This document shows positions 43,619 through 54,000 of a stretch of DNA of 64,000 bases, in pieces. Within the stretch, counting starts at the first letter, position 1. Each line of letters opens with the position of its first letter. The DNA comes from Myxococcus stipitatus (GTDB lineage Bacteria; Myxococcota; Myxococcia; Myxococcales; Myxococcaceae). The stretch lies in assembly GCF_021412625.1 (NCBI RefSeq), contig NZ_JAKCFI010000001.1, positions 434,001 through 498,000 on the forward strand, written 5' to 3'. A model generated the notes under the pieces. That model saw nothing but the letters and a program-made list of their open reading frames with translations. It was not told the origin of the DNA and ran no database searches. A program made the position numbers and the translations under genes.

Positions 43619-45919
43619 TCAGACGCGGGCCAGGCGCTCCTGGACGAGGGTCAGCAATTCGCGACCGGCGAAGGGCTTCTCGATGTGGGGGCTGGGCACG
43701 GATTCCAGGAAGGCGCGGGCGGCGGGGGTCACCGCACCGCCGGTGAGGAAGACGACGCGACGGGCGTGGTCGGGGTGGCGTTGGAGCAGGGTGGCGTAGA
43801 AGTCCATGCCGCTCATGCCGGGCATCATCAGGTCGCAGAAGACGACGTCGTAGTGTTCGCCGGCCTCGATGCGCTCCAGGGCGTCCTGGGCGCGGGTGGC
43901 GAGGGTGACGTCGTGGTGGGGGCGCAGGGTGCGGCCCAGCGCGGTGCAGACCAGGGGCTCGTCGTCCACCACGAGCAGCCGGCCCCGGCGCTCGGCGGCG
44001 GGGGGCTCGGGTTCGGGCGCGGCGGGGAGCGGGTCGGGTTCGGCCCGCGCGCGCTCGGACGGGGGCAGCATCACCTGGAAGCTGGAGCCGCGCCCGGGGG
44101 CGCTGTGCACGAGGATTTCACCGCCCAGCGCGGTGACGAGGTTGTGGCAGATGGACAGCCCCAGGCCGGTGCCCACGCCGGGGGCCTTGGTGGTGAAGAA
44201 CGGGTCGAACAGGCGGGGCAGGTGTTCGGAGGCGATGCCCACGCCGGTGTCCATCACCTCCACGACGACGCGGCCGGTGTCCGTCATGCGCGTGTTGACG
44301 CGAATCTCGTGGCGGTCCGGCGAGCCCTCGGGGATGGCCTGGGCGGCGTTGACCAGCAGGTTGAGGAACACCTGACCCAGGCGCGACTCGTTGGCGCGCA
44401 CCGGGGCCACGTCCTCGAAGGTCTTCACCAGGCGCGCGCGGTGGCGGATCTCCGTCGTCGCCAGGTTCAGCGTGGACTCGAGCACCTGGCGCACGTCCAC
44501 CACCGAGTCCTCGACGGCGTCCACGCGGCTGAAGGTCTTCAGGTCGCGGACGATGGTGCGCACGCGCTCGGCGCCCTGCTGGGCCTCGGCGAGCGCCGCC
44601 TGGGCGTCCGCGAGCGACTCCACCAGGCGCGGGTCCAGCCCCGGCGCGCTGGGCACGGGCAGCGCGGCGAGCTCCTCGCGCGCGAAGGCGAGGTTGGCGG
44701 TGAGGTAGGCCAGGGGGTTGTTGATTTCGTGGGCCACGCCCGCCGCGAGCGTGCCCACGGACGCCATGCGCTCGGCTTGCAGCAGCCGGGCCTGCATCTG
44801 GTGGCGTTCGGTCTGGTCGTGCGCCACGGAGACGATGGAGTCCTCGCCGTCGAAGTGCAGGGGGAAGGTGGTGGATTCGACGTGCAGGAGGGAGCCGTCG
44901 CGGCGCACCATGCGCCGCTGCTGGAGCGCGGCGCGGCCGGTGCGGATGGCCTCGTGCATGCGCGCGTCCGCGGAGTCGAAGTCCTCCGGCGGAATCATCT
45001 CCGAGATGTGCTTGCCCACCAGCTCGCGCACGTCCGTGTAGCCCAGGGCCCGGGCCACCTTGAGGTTGGCGTAGCGCACGCGCGCGTCGCGGCCGAAGAC
45101 GGCGACCAGGTCCGGCAGGCTCTGCATCAGCGTGCGGAAGCTCACCTCGGAGCGGCGCACCTCCTCCTCGGCCTGCTTGAGCGGGGTGATGTCCGGGAAG
45201 AAGGAGATGACGTGGGGCTTGCCGTTGTAGGGGACCAGGCCCATGAACAGCAGCGTGTGGCGCACCTCGCCCGTGCGCGTGTGGTAGCGCGCGTCCACGC
45301 CGCGCACCGAGCCGTGCTGGCGCAGCCGCTCCACCACCTGGGAGCGGTCGAAGGGGCGCTCCCACAGGTGCAGGTCCACCGTGGTGCGCCCCATCATCTC
45401 CTCGCGCGTGTAGCCGAAGGCGCGGAAGTACGCGTCGTTGGCGGCGACGACGCGGCCCTCGTCCAGCGTGGTGATGGACGTGGGCACGGGGCTGACGGAG
45501 AGCATCGTGTCGCGCAGCTCGTCGCCGTAGGTCAGGTTGGCGCGCGACTCGCGGCGGCCGTGGCGTCGCTCGGCCATGTCCAGGCGCAGGGCCAGCTCGC
45601 CCTCGTCGAAGGGCCAGCCGAGCACGTCGTCCGCGCCCGCCTCCAGCACGGGGCCCAGGCCCGTCAGCGCGCCGCGGCGTCCCACCAGGAGCACCACCGC
45701 CGCCGCGCCCTCCGGGAGGCTGCGCAGGGCGCGCGCCAGCGGCGAGCGCCCCGCCGCGTCCCGGGCGTCGACCACCACCAGCGCGCAGGGCCCGGAGCGC
45801 CAGGCGGCGGGAACCTCCGCGTCGCGCGTGACGTGCACGACGGTGTGCCCCCTCGCACCCAGTTGGGCTTCCAGTGGCGCCAGGTCCGCCCCTCCCTGAG
45901 CGACTATCAGGACCCGCAT
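43619..45919 (-). CDS. hybrid histidine kinase with two PAS domains and receiver
   Basis: 766 residues. Residues 1-115 resemble a receiver domain but lack the acidic pair (AQGG) and have W in place of the conserved lysine (LGWPF). PAS 1 spans about 130-260 (VVAANDAYFRAFGYTREEMM) and PAS 2 about 265-385 (VRYANLKVARALGYTDVREL). HisKA has the phospho-acceptor in AGVAHEINNPLAYL; HATPase has LLVNAAQAIPEG, VMDTGVGIA and VGTGLGLSICHNL. A C-terminal true receiver has VVDDEPLVC, the aspartate in VVFCDLMMPG and the lysine in HIEKPF. No transmembrane segment is visible, so it senses cytoplasmic signals. GAGGAAT precedes ATG 45919. It sits upstream of the opg operon, possibly by chance. Confidence 0.92.
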   Translation of the reverse strand: MRVLIVAQGGADLAPLEAQLGARGHTVVHVTRDAEVPAAWRSGPCALVVVDARDAAGRSPLARALRSLPEGAAAVVLLVGRRGALTGLGPVLEAGADDVLGWPFDEGELALRLDMAERRHGRRESRANLTYGDELRDTMLSVSPVPTSITTLDEGRVVAANDAYFRAFGYTREEMMGRTTVDLHLWERPFDRSQVVERLRQHGSVRGVDARYHTRTGEVRHTLLFMGLVPYNGKPHVISFFPDITPLKQAEEEVRRSEVSFRTLMQSLPDLVAVFGRDARVRYANLKVARALGYTDVRELVGKHISEMIPPEDFDSADARMHEAIRTGRAALQQRRMVRRDGSLLHVESTTFPLHFDGEDSIVSVAHDQTERHQMQARLLQAERMASVGTLAAGVAHEINNPLAYLTANLAFAREELAALPVPSAPGLDPRLVESLADAQAALAEAQQGAERVRTIVRDLKTFSRVDAVEDSVVDVRQVLESTLNLATTEIRHRARLVKTFEDVAPVRANESRLGQVFLNLLVNAAQAIPEGSPDRHEIRVNTRMTDTGRVVVEVMDTGVGIASEHLPRLFDPFFTTKAPGVGTGLGLSICHNLVTALGGEILVHSAPGRGSSFQVMLPPSERARAEPDPLPAAPEPEPPAAERRGRLLVVDDEPLVCTALGRTLRPHHDVTLATRAQDALERIEAGEHYDVVFCDLMMPGMSGMDFYATLLQRHPDHARRVVFLTGGAVTPAARAFLESVPSPHIEKPFAGRELLTLVQERLARV

Positions 45920-46068
45920 GGAATTCCTCACATTCAGGATCCATCGTTGCACGAGCCCTGGGGTTGTAAAAAGTGTGGTCCGTCGTTCATTGCCGGGCGG
46001 CGGTGAGACGGGAGCGCGCGGTGGGCTGGTAGAGTGAGGGCCGGACCGTGGATTCGAGGGGGGAGCGC

Positions 46069-46686
46069 ATGGACTGGCGGGGGCTGAGCGAGCGGGGCGT
46101 CGAATCCCGGAGGCCATTGGTGAGAGCGGTGCAGGTCCCCCGGCGCAACTTCGAGGGGTTGTTCGACCATGCCCTGCGGCCCTCGGGGGCGTTCGCCCGG
46201 TCGTTGCGGGACATCGGCTACGACCCGGACGCGCCCCAGGAGTCCTATCCGTTGACGGTCTGGCGGGCGGCGTTGGGGGTGGCGCGGCGCTTCGTGTGCG
46301 CGGGGCAGCCGCCGGAGCTGGCCAACCGGACGCTGGGGCGGCACTACGTCGCGGGCTTCGCGCAGACGCTGGTGGGGCGCATCTTCGCGGCCGCGGCGCC
46401 GCTGCTGGGCACGGAGCGGTGCCTGACGCGGCTGCCCACGTACCTGCGGGCGGGCCGCGAGGACATGCGGATGTCGCTGGAGCCGCTGGGCACGCGGGAC
46501 TGGGCGGTCCGCGTGGTGGATGGGGATCCGCTGCCGGACTTCGTGGCGGGGGTGGTGGAGGCGGTGCTGCGGCGCACGCGGGTGTCGCCCCACGTGGAGG
46601 TGCTGGAGCGCCAGTCGGAGGGCTACGTGTTGCGCGTGCGTTGGGAAGCGGACATGGCGCCCGAGCCGGCGGAGGAGCCGGGCTGA
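46069..46686 (+). CDS. DUF2378-family (TIGR02265) protein
   Basis: 205 residues. The pattern FEGLFDHALRPSGAFARSLR, SYPLTVWRAALGVARRF, LGRHYVAGFAQTLVGRIF and LGTERCLTRLPTYLRAGRED fits the large myxobacterial paralogous family DUF2378. These are small cytoplasmic proteins of unknown function, often associated with signalling genes. ATG 46069 is preceded by GGGGGGAG; GTG 46048 is in frame but less likely. Divergent from the hybrid histidine kinase, with 149 bases between the starts. Confidence 0.82.
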   Translation: MDWRGLSERGVESRRPLVRAVQVPRRNFEGLFDHALRPSGAFARSLRDIGYDPDAPQESYPLTVWRAALGVARRFVCAGQPPELANRTLGRHYVAGFAQTLVGRIFAAAAPLLGTERCLTRLPTYLRAGREDMRMSLEPLGTRDWAVRVVDGDPLPDFVAGVVEAVLRRTRVSPHVEVLERQSEGYVLRVRWEADMAPEPAEEPG

Positions 46687-46696
46687 GCGGCCCGCC

Positions 46697-47527
46697 TCAC
46701 ACGTGGGTCGACTCCGAATCCGACTTCGACTCATCGGCCGCCTTGCGCTTGAGGATGCGCTCCTGGAGGGCGGAGAAGTCCGGCTCGGGGAGCTTGGGGG
46801 TGGCCCTGAGCTTGTAGAGCGCCACCGACGCGGGGTCCCACCAGGAGAGCGCCCCGGTCGTCTCGTCGTAGCAATAGATTTCGACGTCGACCGCGTGGAT
46901 GGCGCGCAGGTAGCCGCGCAGCGCGACGACCTCGATCTTCTCGCAGTTCGCGGACTGGTTGTTGCTGTCGAGCTTGCAGAGGACGATGCCGACCAGGTCG
47001 TTCAACCCGAGCGTGGCGACGACCTCGTTGTGCTCGTTCGTGCCCTTGCCCTTGAGCTGTCCCACGAACCGGAACAGCGGCAGCGTGGGATTGGCGATGA
47101 CGACCTTGCCGTCGTCCTCGCTCTTGTTCGCGTCGACGGTGTTCAGCTTGTGCAGCGTGGCCGTCTCCGCGTTGTAGAGGAAGCCGTAGCGCATCCCCGT
47201 CGCGTGGTAGAGGTACTGGGACACGCCGGGCACGATGAGCGACGTCGAGGCCGCCTGGAACCGGTCCCTGCTCCGGTGGAGCTCCATCTCCCTGTTCACG
47301 TCCGTGAAGGACCAGCGGAAGTCCTCGTGGTCGAACACGCGGGGGATGGTGCGGACGAGCAGTCGCGAGGCCCGGTACGCGTCCAGCACGGACCGCTGCT
47401 CCCGGCCCCGGCCTTCCAGGCCGAGGAAGGCGACCATGCCCTCGTCGAGGATTTCGTCGGAGCACCGGGGGCAGAGGCCCGGCGGATTCGTGGGCTCATC
47501 CAGGTCGCAGCGAGGGCAGATGGGCAT
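46697..47527 (-). CDS. zinc-ribbon protein of unknown function
   Basis: 276 residues. It opens with MPICPRCDLDEPTNPPGLC followed by PRCSDE, a four-cysteine zinc ribbon. The rest is a mixed alpha/beta soluble region with RFVGQLKGKGTNEHNEVVAT and VALRGYLRAIHAVDVEIYCY, and the last 30 residues are charged (KRKAADESKSDSEST). No known catalytic motif. Convergent with the DUF2378 gene, ten bases apart. Confidence 0.68.
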   Translation of the reverse strand: MPICPRCDLDEPTNPPGLCPRCSDEILDEGMVAFLGLEGRGREQRSVLDAYRASRLLVRTIPRVFDHEDFRWSFTDVNREMELHRSRDRFQAASTSLIVPGVSQYLYHATGMRYGFLYNAETATLHKLNTVDANKSEDDGKVVIANPTLPLFRFVGQLKGKGTNEHNEVVATLGLNDLVGIVLCKLDSNNQSANCEKIEVVALRGYLRAIHAVDVEIYCYDETTGALSWWDPASVALYKLRATPKLPEPDFSALQERILKRKAADESKSDSESTHV

Positions 47528-47639
47528 GATCGCGCATCGTAACCCGCGGGGGACCTGGGCACTCGGCACGAGCGCCTCCGGGGAACCCGGTGCGTGGTGC
47601 GCGCCCGGGCCCCCGTACGCTCCTCCGGGTGCGAGATGA

Positions 47640-47675
47640 CCGCGCCGGACCCGACATGAGGTCGGGCCGGCGCGG
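47640..47675 (-). terminator. strong hairpin downstream of astacin gene
   Basis: A 15-pair stem with one bulged A (47640-47655, 47661-47675) and a 5-base loop sits just past the astacin gene stop on the minus strand. Its stability suggests a terminator, although no T-run follows. Confidence 0.65.
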
Positions 47676-47681
47676 GTGACT

Positions 47682-49577
47682 TCACGGGTCGCGGAAGGTC
47701 GTGGTCCCGATGACGCCGTCGAGCGTCATCCCGGTGGGGGCGGAGCGCACGAGGTGGAAGGCGCCGGAGGGGTCTCGGGCGATGAGGTCATCGTCGCCAT
47801 CACCGTCCACGTCCGTGACGAAGAAGCGGTTGGGCTCGTTCCACTGGTTCGCGTCCGAAAGGGGGCTGGCGGCGAGCAGCGTCGTCCCGGTCAGGGTGCC
47901 CGCGACGTGGCTGAGCGCGCCGAAGGCGCCGGCGGCCGTCCTCAGGACGAGGTCGTCGTCGCCGTCCCCGTCGTAGTCCGCGACGTAGAAGCGGTTGCCG
48001 GAGTTCCATCCGTTCGCGTCCGAGTACGCGGTGTTGCCGTAGTTCAACCCCGTCCAGACGAGCTGGCTGCCATTGGAGCGCAGGGCATCGAAGGCGCCCG
48101 CCGCGTTGCGGGTGATGAGGTCGTCCTTGCCGTCGCCGTCGTAGTCGGCCACGAAGAAGCGCAGCCCGCTGTTCCACCCCTGCGCGTCCGTGAGCTGGGT
48201 GGTGGCGATGGCGCCCAGGCTGACGAGCTGGGTGCCGTCGTAGCGGAGCGCCAGGAACACCCCGTTCGGCTGGCGCGCCACGAGGTCGTCCTTGCCGTCG
48301 CCGTCGTAGTCCATCACCCAGAAGCGGTTGCCGGTGCCCCAGCCATTGGCATCCGAGAAGCCCGTGCTCGTCATGAGGGGGCCGACGCCGACGAAGGAGG
48401 TGCCCTCGGAGCGCAGGGCGCTGAAGTCGCCAGCGGCGTTGCGCAGGAGCAGGTCGTCGTCGCCGTCCCCGTCGTAGTCCGCCACGAAGAAGCGGTGCTC
48501 CGTGTTCCAGCCGTGGCGATCCGACAGGCTCGTCGTGATGAGGTCACCGCCCGTCCGGATGGTCAGGTTGCCCGCGTAGGCGATGTAGGCGAAGAACTCG
48601 CCACCCGGGCCGCGGACCACGAGGTCGCCGTCCCCGTCCCCGTCGTAGTCCATGGTGAAGAAGCGGTTGCCCACGGGATAGGCGGGGACCGGGTACAGCT
48701 GTCGGGCGGCGGCGATGTCCCCGGGGCTCAGGCCCTGGCGTTGTCCGATGAGTCCGCCGGGAGGCAGCACCTCGATGGTCGGCAGGCCATTGCGGGAGAA
48801 GGCATAGGGGTCGTAATGCATGATGGAGCCGTAGTCATAGGCGCCCACGTCATCGCCATCCGAGACGTGCTGATCGAAGGCGTACTCCAGCCCCGGCTCC
48901 ACGTTCTCCAGGTGGATTCGCACGAAGCTGTCGCGGTCCTCGCGAGCGTGCTCGTGCCAGAAGCCGATGACGTGGCCAATCTCGTGAATCGTATTGCCCG
49001 TGGCACAGGTCGGCGTCAGGTTGACGAACTGTTGACCGCCCCGCTTGCCGGTGAGGGAGTTGCATCCATCGCTGGTCTGGAACGTGACGAAGTCCGGGAA
49101 GAGCGCCGCGTTGCTGGCGTCCCGTAGGATGAACCGGATGTTGGTCCGCTCCTGCCAGTGGCGGATGGCGGCGTTCACCCGGGCCGGATTCGTCAGCGCC
49201 GCGTCGATGGTGTACGGCACCAGGGAGCCGGGCCAGCGGTATCCGGCGCCGGTGATGGCGACGCCCTGGGAGGACACCTCCGCCGGCTGCCGGGGCAGCT
49301 CGGAGACCGCGCCCAGGATGATGTCTCCCTGGAAGACGGCCAGGCCATCGACCTGCGCGTACTTCAATCGGCTCGGAGCGGCGTTCGTCCCGATGCGCAG
49401 GTAGGTGATTCCCACGGGCGCATCGGCGGGGACCCAACGGCGCTCCTCCGCCGCTTCGGAGCGGACGGGCGGCGCGGTGGTGGGGGCCGAGTCGCCGCAG
49501 CCCGCCAGCATGGCGGTGGTGGCGAGGAACACGCGGAGCGAGACCCGGCCGCGGGTGGGAGTCGAGAGGTCATTCAT
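47682..49577 (-). CDS. astacin-family (M12A) metalloprotease lipoprotein
   Basis: 631 residues. A signal peptide ends in the lipobox MLAGC near residue 26. The catalytic domain (about 90-290) has the astacin zinc motif HEIGHVIGFWHEHAR and the Met-turn SIMHYDPYA. After about residue 300 come six repeats of roughly 56 residues, each with a calcium-binding-like core such as ADYDGDGDDDL, as in FG-GAP/VCBS propeller blades. The product is probably a surface or secreted protease with an adhesive or substrate-binding propeller, in keeping with predatory life. A TGGAGG-type site sits close to the ATG. Confidence 0.9.
   Translation of the reverse strand: MNDLSTPTRGRVSLRVFLATTAMLAGCGDSAPTTAPPVRSEAAEERRWVPADAPVGITYLRIGTNAAPSRLKYAQVDGLAVFQGDIILGAVSELPRQPAEVSSQGVAITGAGYRWPGSLVPYTIDAALTNPARVNAAIRHWQERTNIRFILRDASNAALFPDFVTFQTSDGCNSLTGKRGGQQFVNLTPTCATGNTIHEIGHVIGFWHEHAREDRDSFVRIHLENVEPGLEYAFDQHVSDGDDVGAYDYGSIMHYDPYAFSRNGLPTIEVLPPGGLIGQRQGLSPGDIAAARQLYPVPAYPVGNRFFTMDYDGDGDGDLVVRGPGGEFFAYIAYAGNLTIRTGGDLITTSLSDRHGWNTEHRFFVADYDGDGDDDLLLRNAAGDFSALRSEGTSFVGVGPLMTSTGFSDANGWGTGNRFWVMDYDGDGKDDLVARQPNGVFLALRYDGTQLVSLGAIATTQLTDAQGWNSGLRFFVADYDGDGKDDLITRNAAGAFDALRSNGSQLVWTGLNYGNTAYSDANGWNSGNRFYVADYDGDGDDDLVLRTAAGAFGALSHVAGTLTGTTLLAASPLSDANQWNEPNRFFVTDVDGDGDDDLIARDPSGAFHLVRSAPTGMTLDGVIGTTTFRDP
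47780..48660 (-). repeat. six FG-GAP/VCBS-like coding repeats
   Basis: Six units of about 165-170 bases inside the astacin gene encode NRFxVxDYDGDGxDDL-type blades. Their nucleotide similarity is high enough to allow unequal recombination, so the repeat number may vary between strains. Confidence 0.8.
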
Positions 49578-49867
49578 GGAGGCGTTCCGTTCAGGCGTGT
49601 GGATGGAGTCGGTGACGCGCGGGCGTGGACGCGCGCTCTGCCCGGAGCTGGAGGGCAGGTGTCGTGGGATGAGGACGGCCCTCCGTGACATGCGGGAGAC
49701 CGACAGCGCCCCAGCTCGGACGGGGGAGCCGTCCGGGCGCTGGTCGTTTCGTAGGCTGGGGCGAGTGACCGGAGCGTGACGAGGGACCGGGTGGCCCGAG
49801 GGCCGCACCCGTCGGGGTCGCCAGTCGTCGCCTGGGGAGCGTGTCGGAGGGGGCGTCCTCCAGGCGC

Positions 49868-50866
49868 TCAGTTGAGATAGCGCTTGGGGGGCGGCGGTGT
49901 CCTGGCCGAGCGCGTGGGGCGCACCTGGAGCCACCGGCCGATGACGTCCAGCAGGCCGTCGAACGTGTCGCGCAGGGCCCACGCGCGCTCGTCCGAGTCG
50001 GGCAGGCTCACGCAGCGCTGGAGGCCCTCGCGCAGCGCGAGCCGGGCGCCGGGACAGTCGACGCACGCGGCGATGAGGCGCTCCGCGGTGCGCATGTAGA
50101 GCCGATAGCACCCGTCCACGTCGCCCCGGTTGTAGACGGGGGCGCCGGCGTTGATGGCCTGACCCAGCGCGGTGGCGAGCGCCTCCAGCGCGTCGGACGA
50201 GGCCCCCTCCAGCAGGCTCAGCGGATGCTGGGGCACCTGGCGCACGCGGCCCGCGCGGCGACGCGGGGTCTCCAGCGTGGAGAGGGGCGAGGCGCCATGG
50301 CCCAGGAGGAGGGGCGCGATGTAGCGGGTGGGGATGACGAGCCCCAGCGCGCGACCGTTCGCCAGGGCCGCCGTGGCCACGCCCACCACGTCGCCCCGCT
50401 CGTCCAGCACCGGGCCTCCGGAGGACTCCTCGGGCAGGGTGCGCGTGAGCTCCAGCAGCGTGAGCCAGTCGCCGAGCACCTGCACCGCGCGCACCTGCTG
50501 GCTGCGCACCTCGGGTGCGGGGCCGGCCATGGCGCGCAGCAGGTAGACGGTGTCTCCCTCGCCGGGCAGCGGCGTCCGGGGCAGGAACAACGGCGGGGCG
50601 ATGTCCGGCAGCGGCAGGCGCAGGACGGCCAGGTCCCGCCGCTCGTCCATGGCCGCCACCTGGACGACCTCCGCGCGCACGCCGTCCGCCATCACCGCGT
50701 GGATGACGCGCGCCCCGGCCACCGCGTGCAGGCTCGTGACGAGGTGCCCCCGCGCGGTGGCGACGAAGCCGGAGGCGGTGCGGCCGTCGACCTCCAGCAG
50801 CACCAGGGACGGTGACGCGTGGACCAGCGCCTCACGGGGAGGAGACCTGTCGCTGCCCTCGGCCAT
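49868..50866 (-). CDS. trypsin-like serine protease (S1C-type)
   Basis: 332 residues. The triad is recognisable: His in HLVTSLHAVAGA near residue 47, Asp in DERRDLAVLRLPL near 80, and Ser in PEESSGGPVLDERGD near 145. This is the chymotrypsin-fold HtrA-like domain without an obvious PDZ. No signal peptide or membrane anchor is visible, so it may be cytoplasmic. The C-terminal third (about 215-332) is a helical region with an RLIAACVDCPG segment of unknown role. It is divergent from uvrA. Confidence 0.83.
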   Translation of the reverse strand: MAEGSDRSPPREALVHASPSLVLLEVDGRTASGFVATARGHLVTSLHAVAGARVIHAVMADGVRAEVVQVAAMDERRDLAVLRLPLPDIAPPLFLPRTPLPGEGDTVYLLRAMAGPAPEVRSQQVRAVQVLGDWLTLLELTRTLPEESSGGPVLDERGDVVGVATAALANGRALGLVIPTRYIAPLLLGHGASPLSTLETPRRRAGRVRQVPQHPLSLLEGASSDALEALATALGQAINAGAPVYNRGDVDGCYRLYMRTAERLIAACVDCPGARLALREGLQRCVSLPDSDERAWALRDTFDGLLDVIGRWLQVRPTRSARTPPPPKRYLN

Positions 50867-51049
50867 GGCTGCCCTCCTGCTTCGCCTGGGGGTGCTCCGA
50901 CGCCTGGGACGGGCACCCGCGGCGAGCGCCCACGCGCTGGCGTTGTATCAAGCCGCCCCCAAGTCCCCCAACCCGGTGGGGGGCCGCATGCCCTCCCGGT
51001 CCACTTGGCGGTGGCATTGGAGTGTCAGGTCGTTAAACCTCCGACCCGA

Positions 51050-54000
51050 ATGCACAAGACCCACCTCGTCGGCGCGCGCACCCACAACCTGAAGGACCTC
51101 TCCGTCGACTTGTCGGAAGGGGAGCTCGTCGTCGTGACCGGGGTGTCCGGCGCCGGCAAATCCAGCCTGGCGCTCGACACCCTGTATGCCGAGGGCCAGC
51201 GGCGCTTCGTGGAGAGCTTCAGCCCGTACGCCCGGCAGTTCCTCGAGCGGCTGGAGCGCCCGCCCATGGACTCGCTGGAGCCGGTGGCCGCGGGCGTGGC
51301 GGTGGACCGCCGCGCGCCGGTGAAGAGCTCGCGCTCGACGGTGGCGACGCTGGCGGACGCGGAGCCCTACCTGTCCGCGCTCTTCACGCGCGAGGCGATG
51401 CCGGTGTGCTCGAAGTGCGGGGTCGAGGCGGTGCACACCGACGCGCGCGTGGCGGCCCGGGGGCTCCTGGCCGCGACGCCGGACGTGACGGCGCTCATCG
51501 CCTTCCCGGTGCGCATCCCCGACACGGCGTCGTTCCTGGACAACCGCGCGAGGCTGCTCAAGGACGGCTACCACCGGCTGGTGGTGGGCGGCGAGGTGAA
51601 GGAGCTGGAGTCGCTGCGGCCCTCGGAGGCGACGGACGCCGCGGGGGTGGCGCGGGTGCTGGTGGACCGCGTGAAGCTGACGGACGCGCACCTGTCGCGC
51701 GTGACGCAGGCGGTGGAGGACGCGTGGGCGCGCGCCGAGGGTGACGCGGTGGTGCTGGTGGAGGGCCAGGAGCCGCGGCGGCTGCGTCGGGGCCTGGTGT
51801 GTCCGACGTGCGCGCGGGAGTTCGAGCCCGCGCGTCCGGGCCTGTTCAGCTACCAGTCGCCGGTGGGCGCGTGCGCGGCGTGCCGGGGCTTCGGGCGCAC
51901 CATCGGCATCGACTGGGACAAGGTGATTCCCAACCCCGCGCTGAGCCTGGCGGACGGGGCCATCCGGCCCTGGTCGGGCAAGTCGTCCGAGTGGGAGCGG
52001 ACCATGCTCCAGCGGTGGTGCCGCTCGAAGGGCATCCCCCTGGACGCGCCCTGGGGAGCGCTGACGCCCGCGCAGCGCGAGTCGGTGCTGGAGGGCGCCG
52101 GGGACTACGACGAGGGGCGCGCCTATCCGGGCGTGCGGGCGTGGTTCCGGTGGATGGAGTCGCGCACGTACAAGATGCACGTGCGCGTGCTGCTGGCGCG
52201 CTACCGCGCCTACACGCTGTGCCAGAGCTGCGGCGGCGCGCGGCTCAACGAGCAGGCGCGGGCGTACCGCGTGGGCGGGCTGGACCTGCCCGCGTGGCAT
52301 GGCCTGGAGCTGAGCGAGGCGGTGAAGCGGCTGGAGTCGCTGCGCACGTCGACGGGGCAGGGCGAGCTGGCGCGGCGCGAGCTGTCGAACCGGCTGGGCT
52401 ATCTGCTGCGCGTGGGCCTGGGCTACCTCACGCTGGACCGGCAGGCGCGCACGCTGTCCGGGGGCGAGGCGCAGCGCGTGTCGCTCACCGCGGCGCTGGG
52501 CACGTCGCTGACCGGGTCGCTCTTCGTGCTGGACGAGCCCACCGTGGGGCTGCACCCCGGCGACGTGCCGCCCCTGACGGAGGCCATCGCGGAGCTGGCC
52601 GAGCGCGGCAACATCGCCATGGTCATCGAGCACGACCCGCGGGTCATCCGCTCCGCGCACCGCGTGTTGGAGCTGGGCCCCGGCGCGGGGCGGGCCGGCG
52701 GGACGCTGTGCTTCGACGGGACACCGGAGGCGTTGGCGAAGCGCGGGGACCTGCCCACCGGGCGGCTGCTGGCGGGGGGCGACGTGGTGAAGCGCGCGCC
52801 GCGTGAGCGCACCGGCTCCCTGAAGGTCGTGGGCGCTCGCGAGCACAACCTGAAGTCGCTGACGGTGAGCGTGCCGCTGGGCGTGCTGTGCACCGTGACG
52901 GGGCCGAGCGGCTCCGGCAAGAGCACGCTGGTGGACGAGGTGCTCTACCGGCACCTGGCGCGCCGGCTGGGCGTGAAGGACGTGGAGGCCCCGGGCGCGG
53001 TGGACGCGCTGGAGGGCGCGGAGGCGGTGGAGGCCGTCACCTTCGTGGACCAGTCCCCGCTGGGGCGCACCTCGCGCGGCAACGCGGCGACGTACACCAA
53101 GGCGTGGGACCGGCTGCGCGAGCGCTTCGCCGCGGAGCCGGACGCGCAGGTGCGCGGCCTGACGCCGGCCCACTTCTCCTTCAACGTGGACAAGGGCCGC
53201 TGCGAGGCGTGCGCGGGCGAGGGCTACGAGACGGTGGAGATGCAGTTCCTCGCCGACGTGGCGCTGCTGTGCGCGGTGTGCCGGGGCCGGCGCTTCAAGG
53301 AAGAGGTGCTCGCCGTCCGCCACCAGGGCTTCAGCGTCGCGCAGGTGCTGGAGATGACGGTGGACGAGGTGCTCCAGCACTTCGGGAGCGACGCGGCCCT
53401 CCGGCGCGCCCTCGGGCCCGTGGCGCGCCTGGGCCTGGGGTACCTGCCCCTGGGCCAGCCGCTGTCCACCCTCTCCGGCGGCGAGGCGCAGCGGTTGAAG
53501 CTGGCGCGCGCGCTGGCGAGCGAGGCGCGGGGCACGCTGTTCCTCATCGACGAGCCCAGCGCGGGACTGCACGCGGAGGACGTGCGCCACGTCATCGCCG
53601 CGCTGCACACGCTGGTGGACATGGGCGGCAGCGTCATCGTCGTGGACCACGACGTCGCGGTGATGAAGGCCTCCGACTGGCTCATCGACCTGGGCCCGGT
53701 GGGAGGCCGCGACGGAGGCCGCCTGGTGGCCGAGGGCACACCCGACGCGGTGGCCCGAGGCGAGGGCGCCACGGCCGAGGCCCTGCGGGGCGAGCGCGGG
53801 CCGCTGGGCCGCAAGGCGAAGCCGCGCAAGTCCGGCAAGGACGCCGCGCCCTCCATCGAGGTGGAGCACGCGCGCGAGCACAACCTCCAGGATGTCTCCT
53901 GCCGGATTCCCCTGGGGAAGATGACCGTCGTCACCGGCCCGAGCGGATCGGGCAAGAGCTCGCTGGCGTTCGACGTGGTGTTCGCGGAGGGCCAGCGGCG

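Noticed and set aside
43685-46006. Long plus-strand frame opposite the hybrid histidine kinase
   Set aside because: Composition is typical of a shadow frame and no domain is recognisable; the kinase on the other strand has every expected motif.
47780-48660. Possible CRISPR-like repeat array
   Set aside because: The periodicity is about 165-170 bases and in frame; it encodes FG-GAP-like blades of the astacin protein, not direct repeats with spacers.
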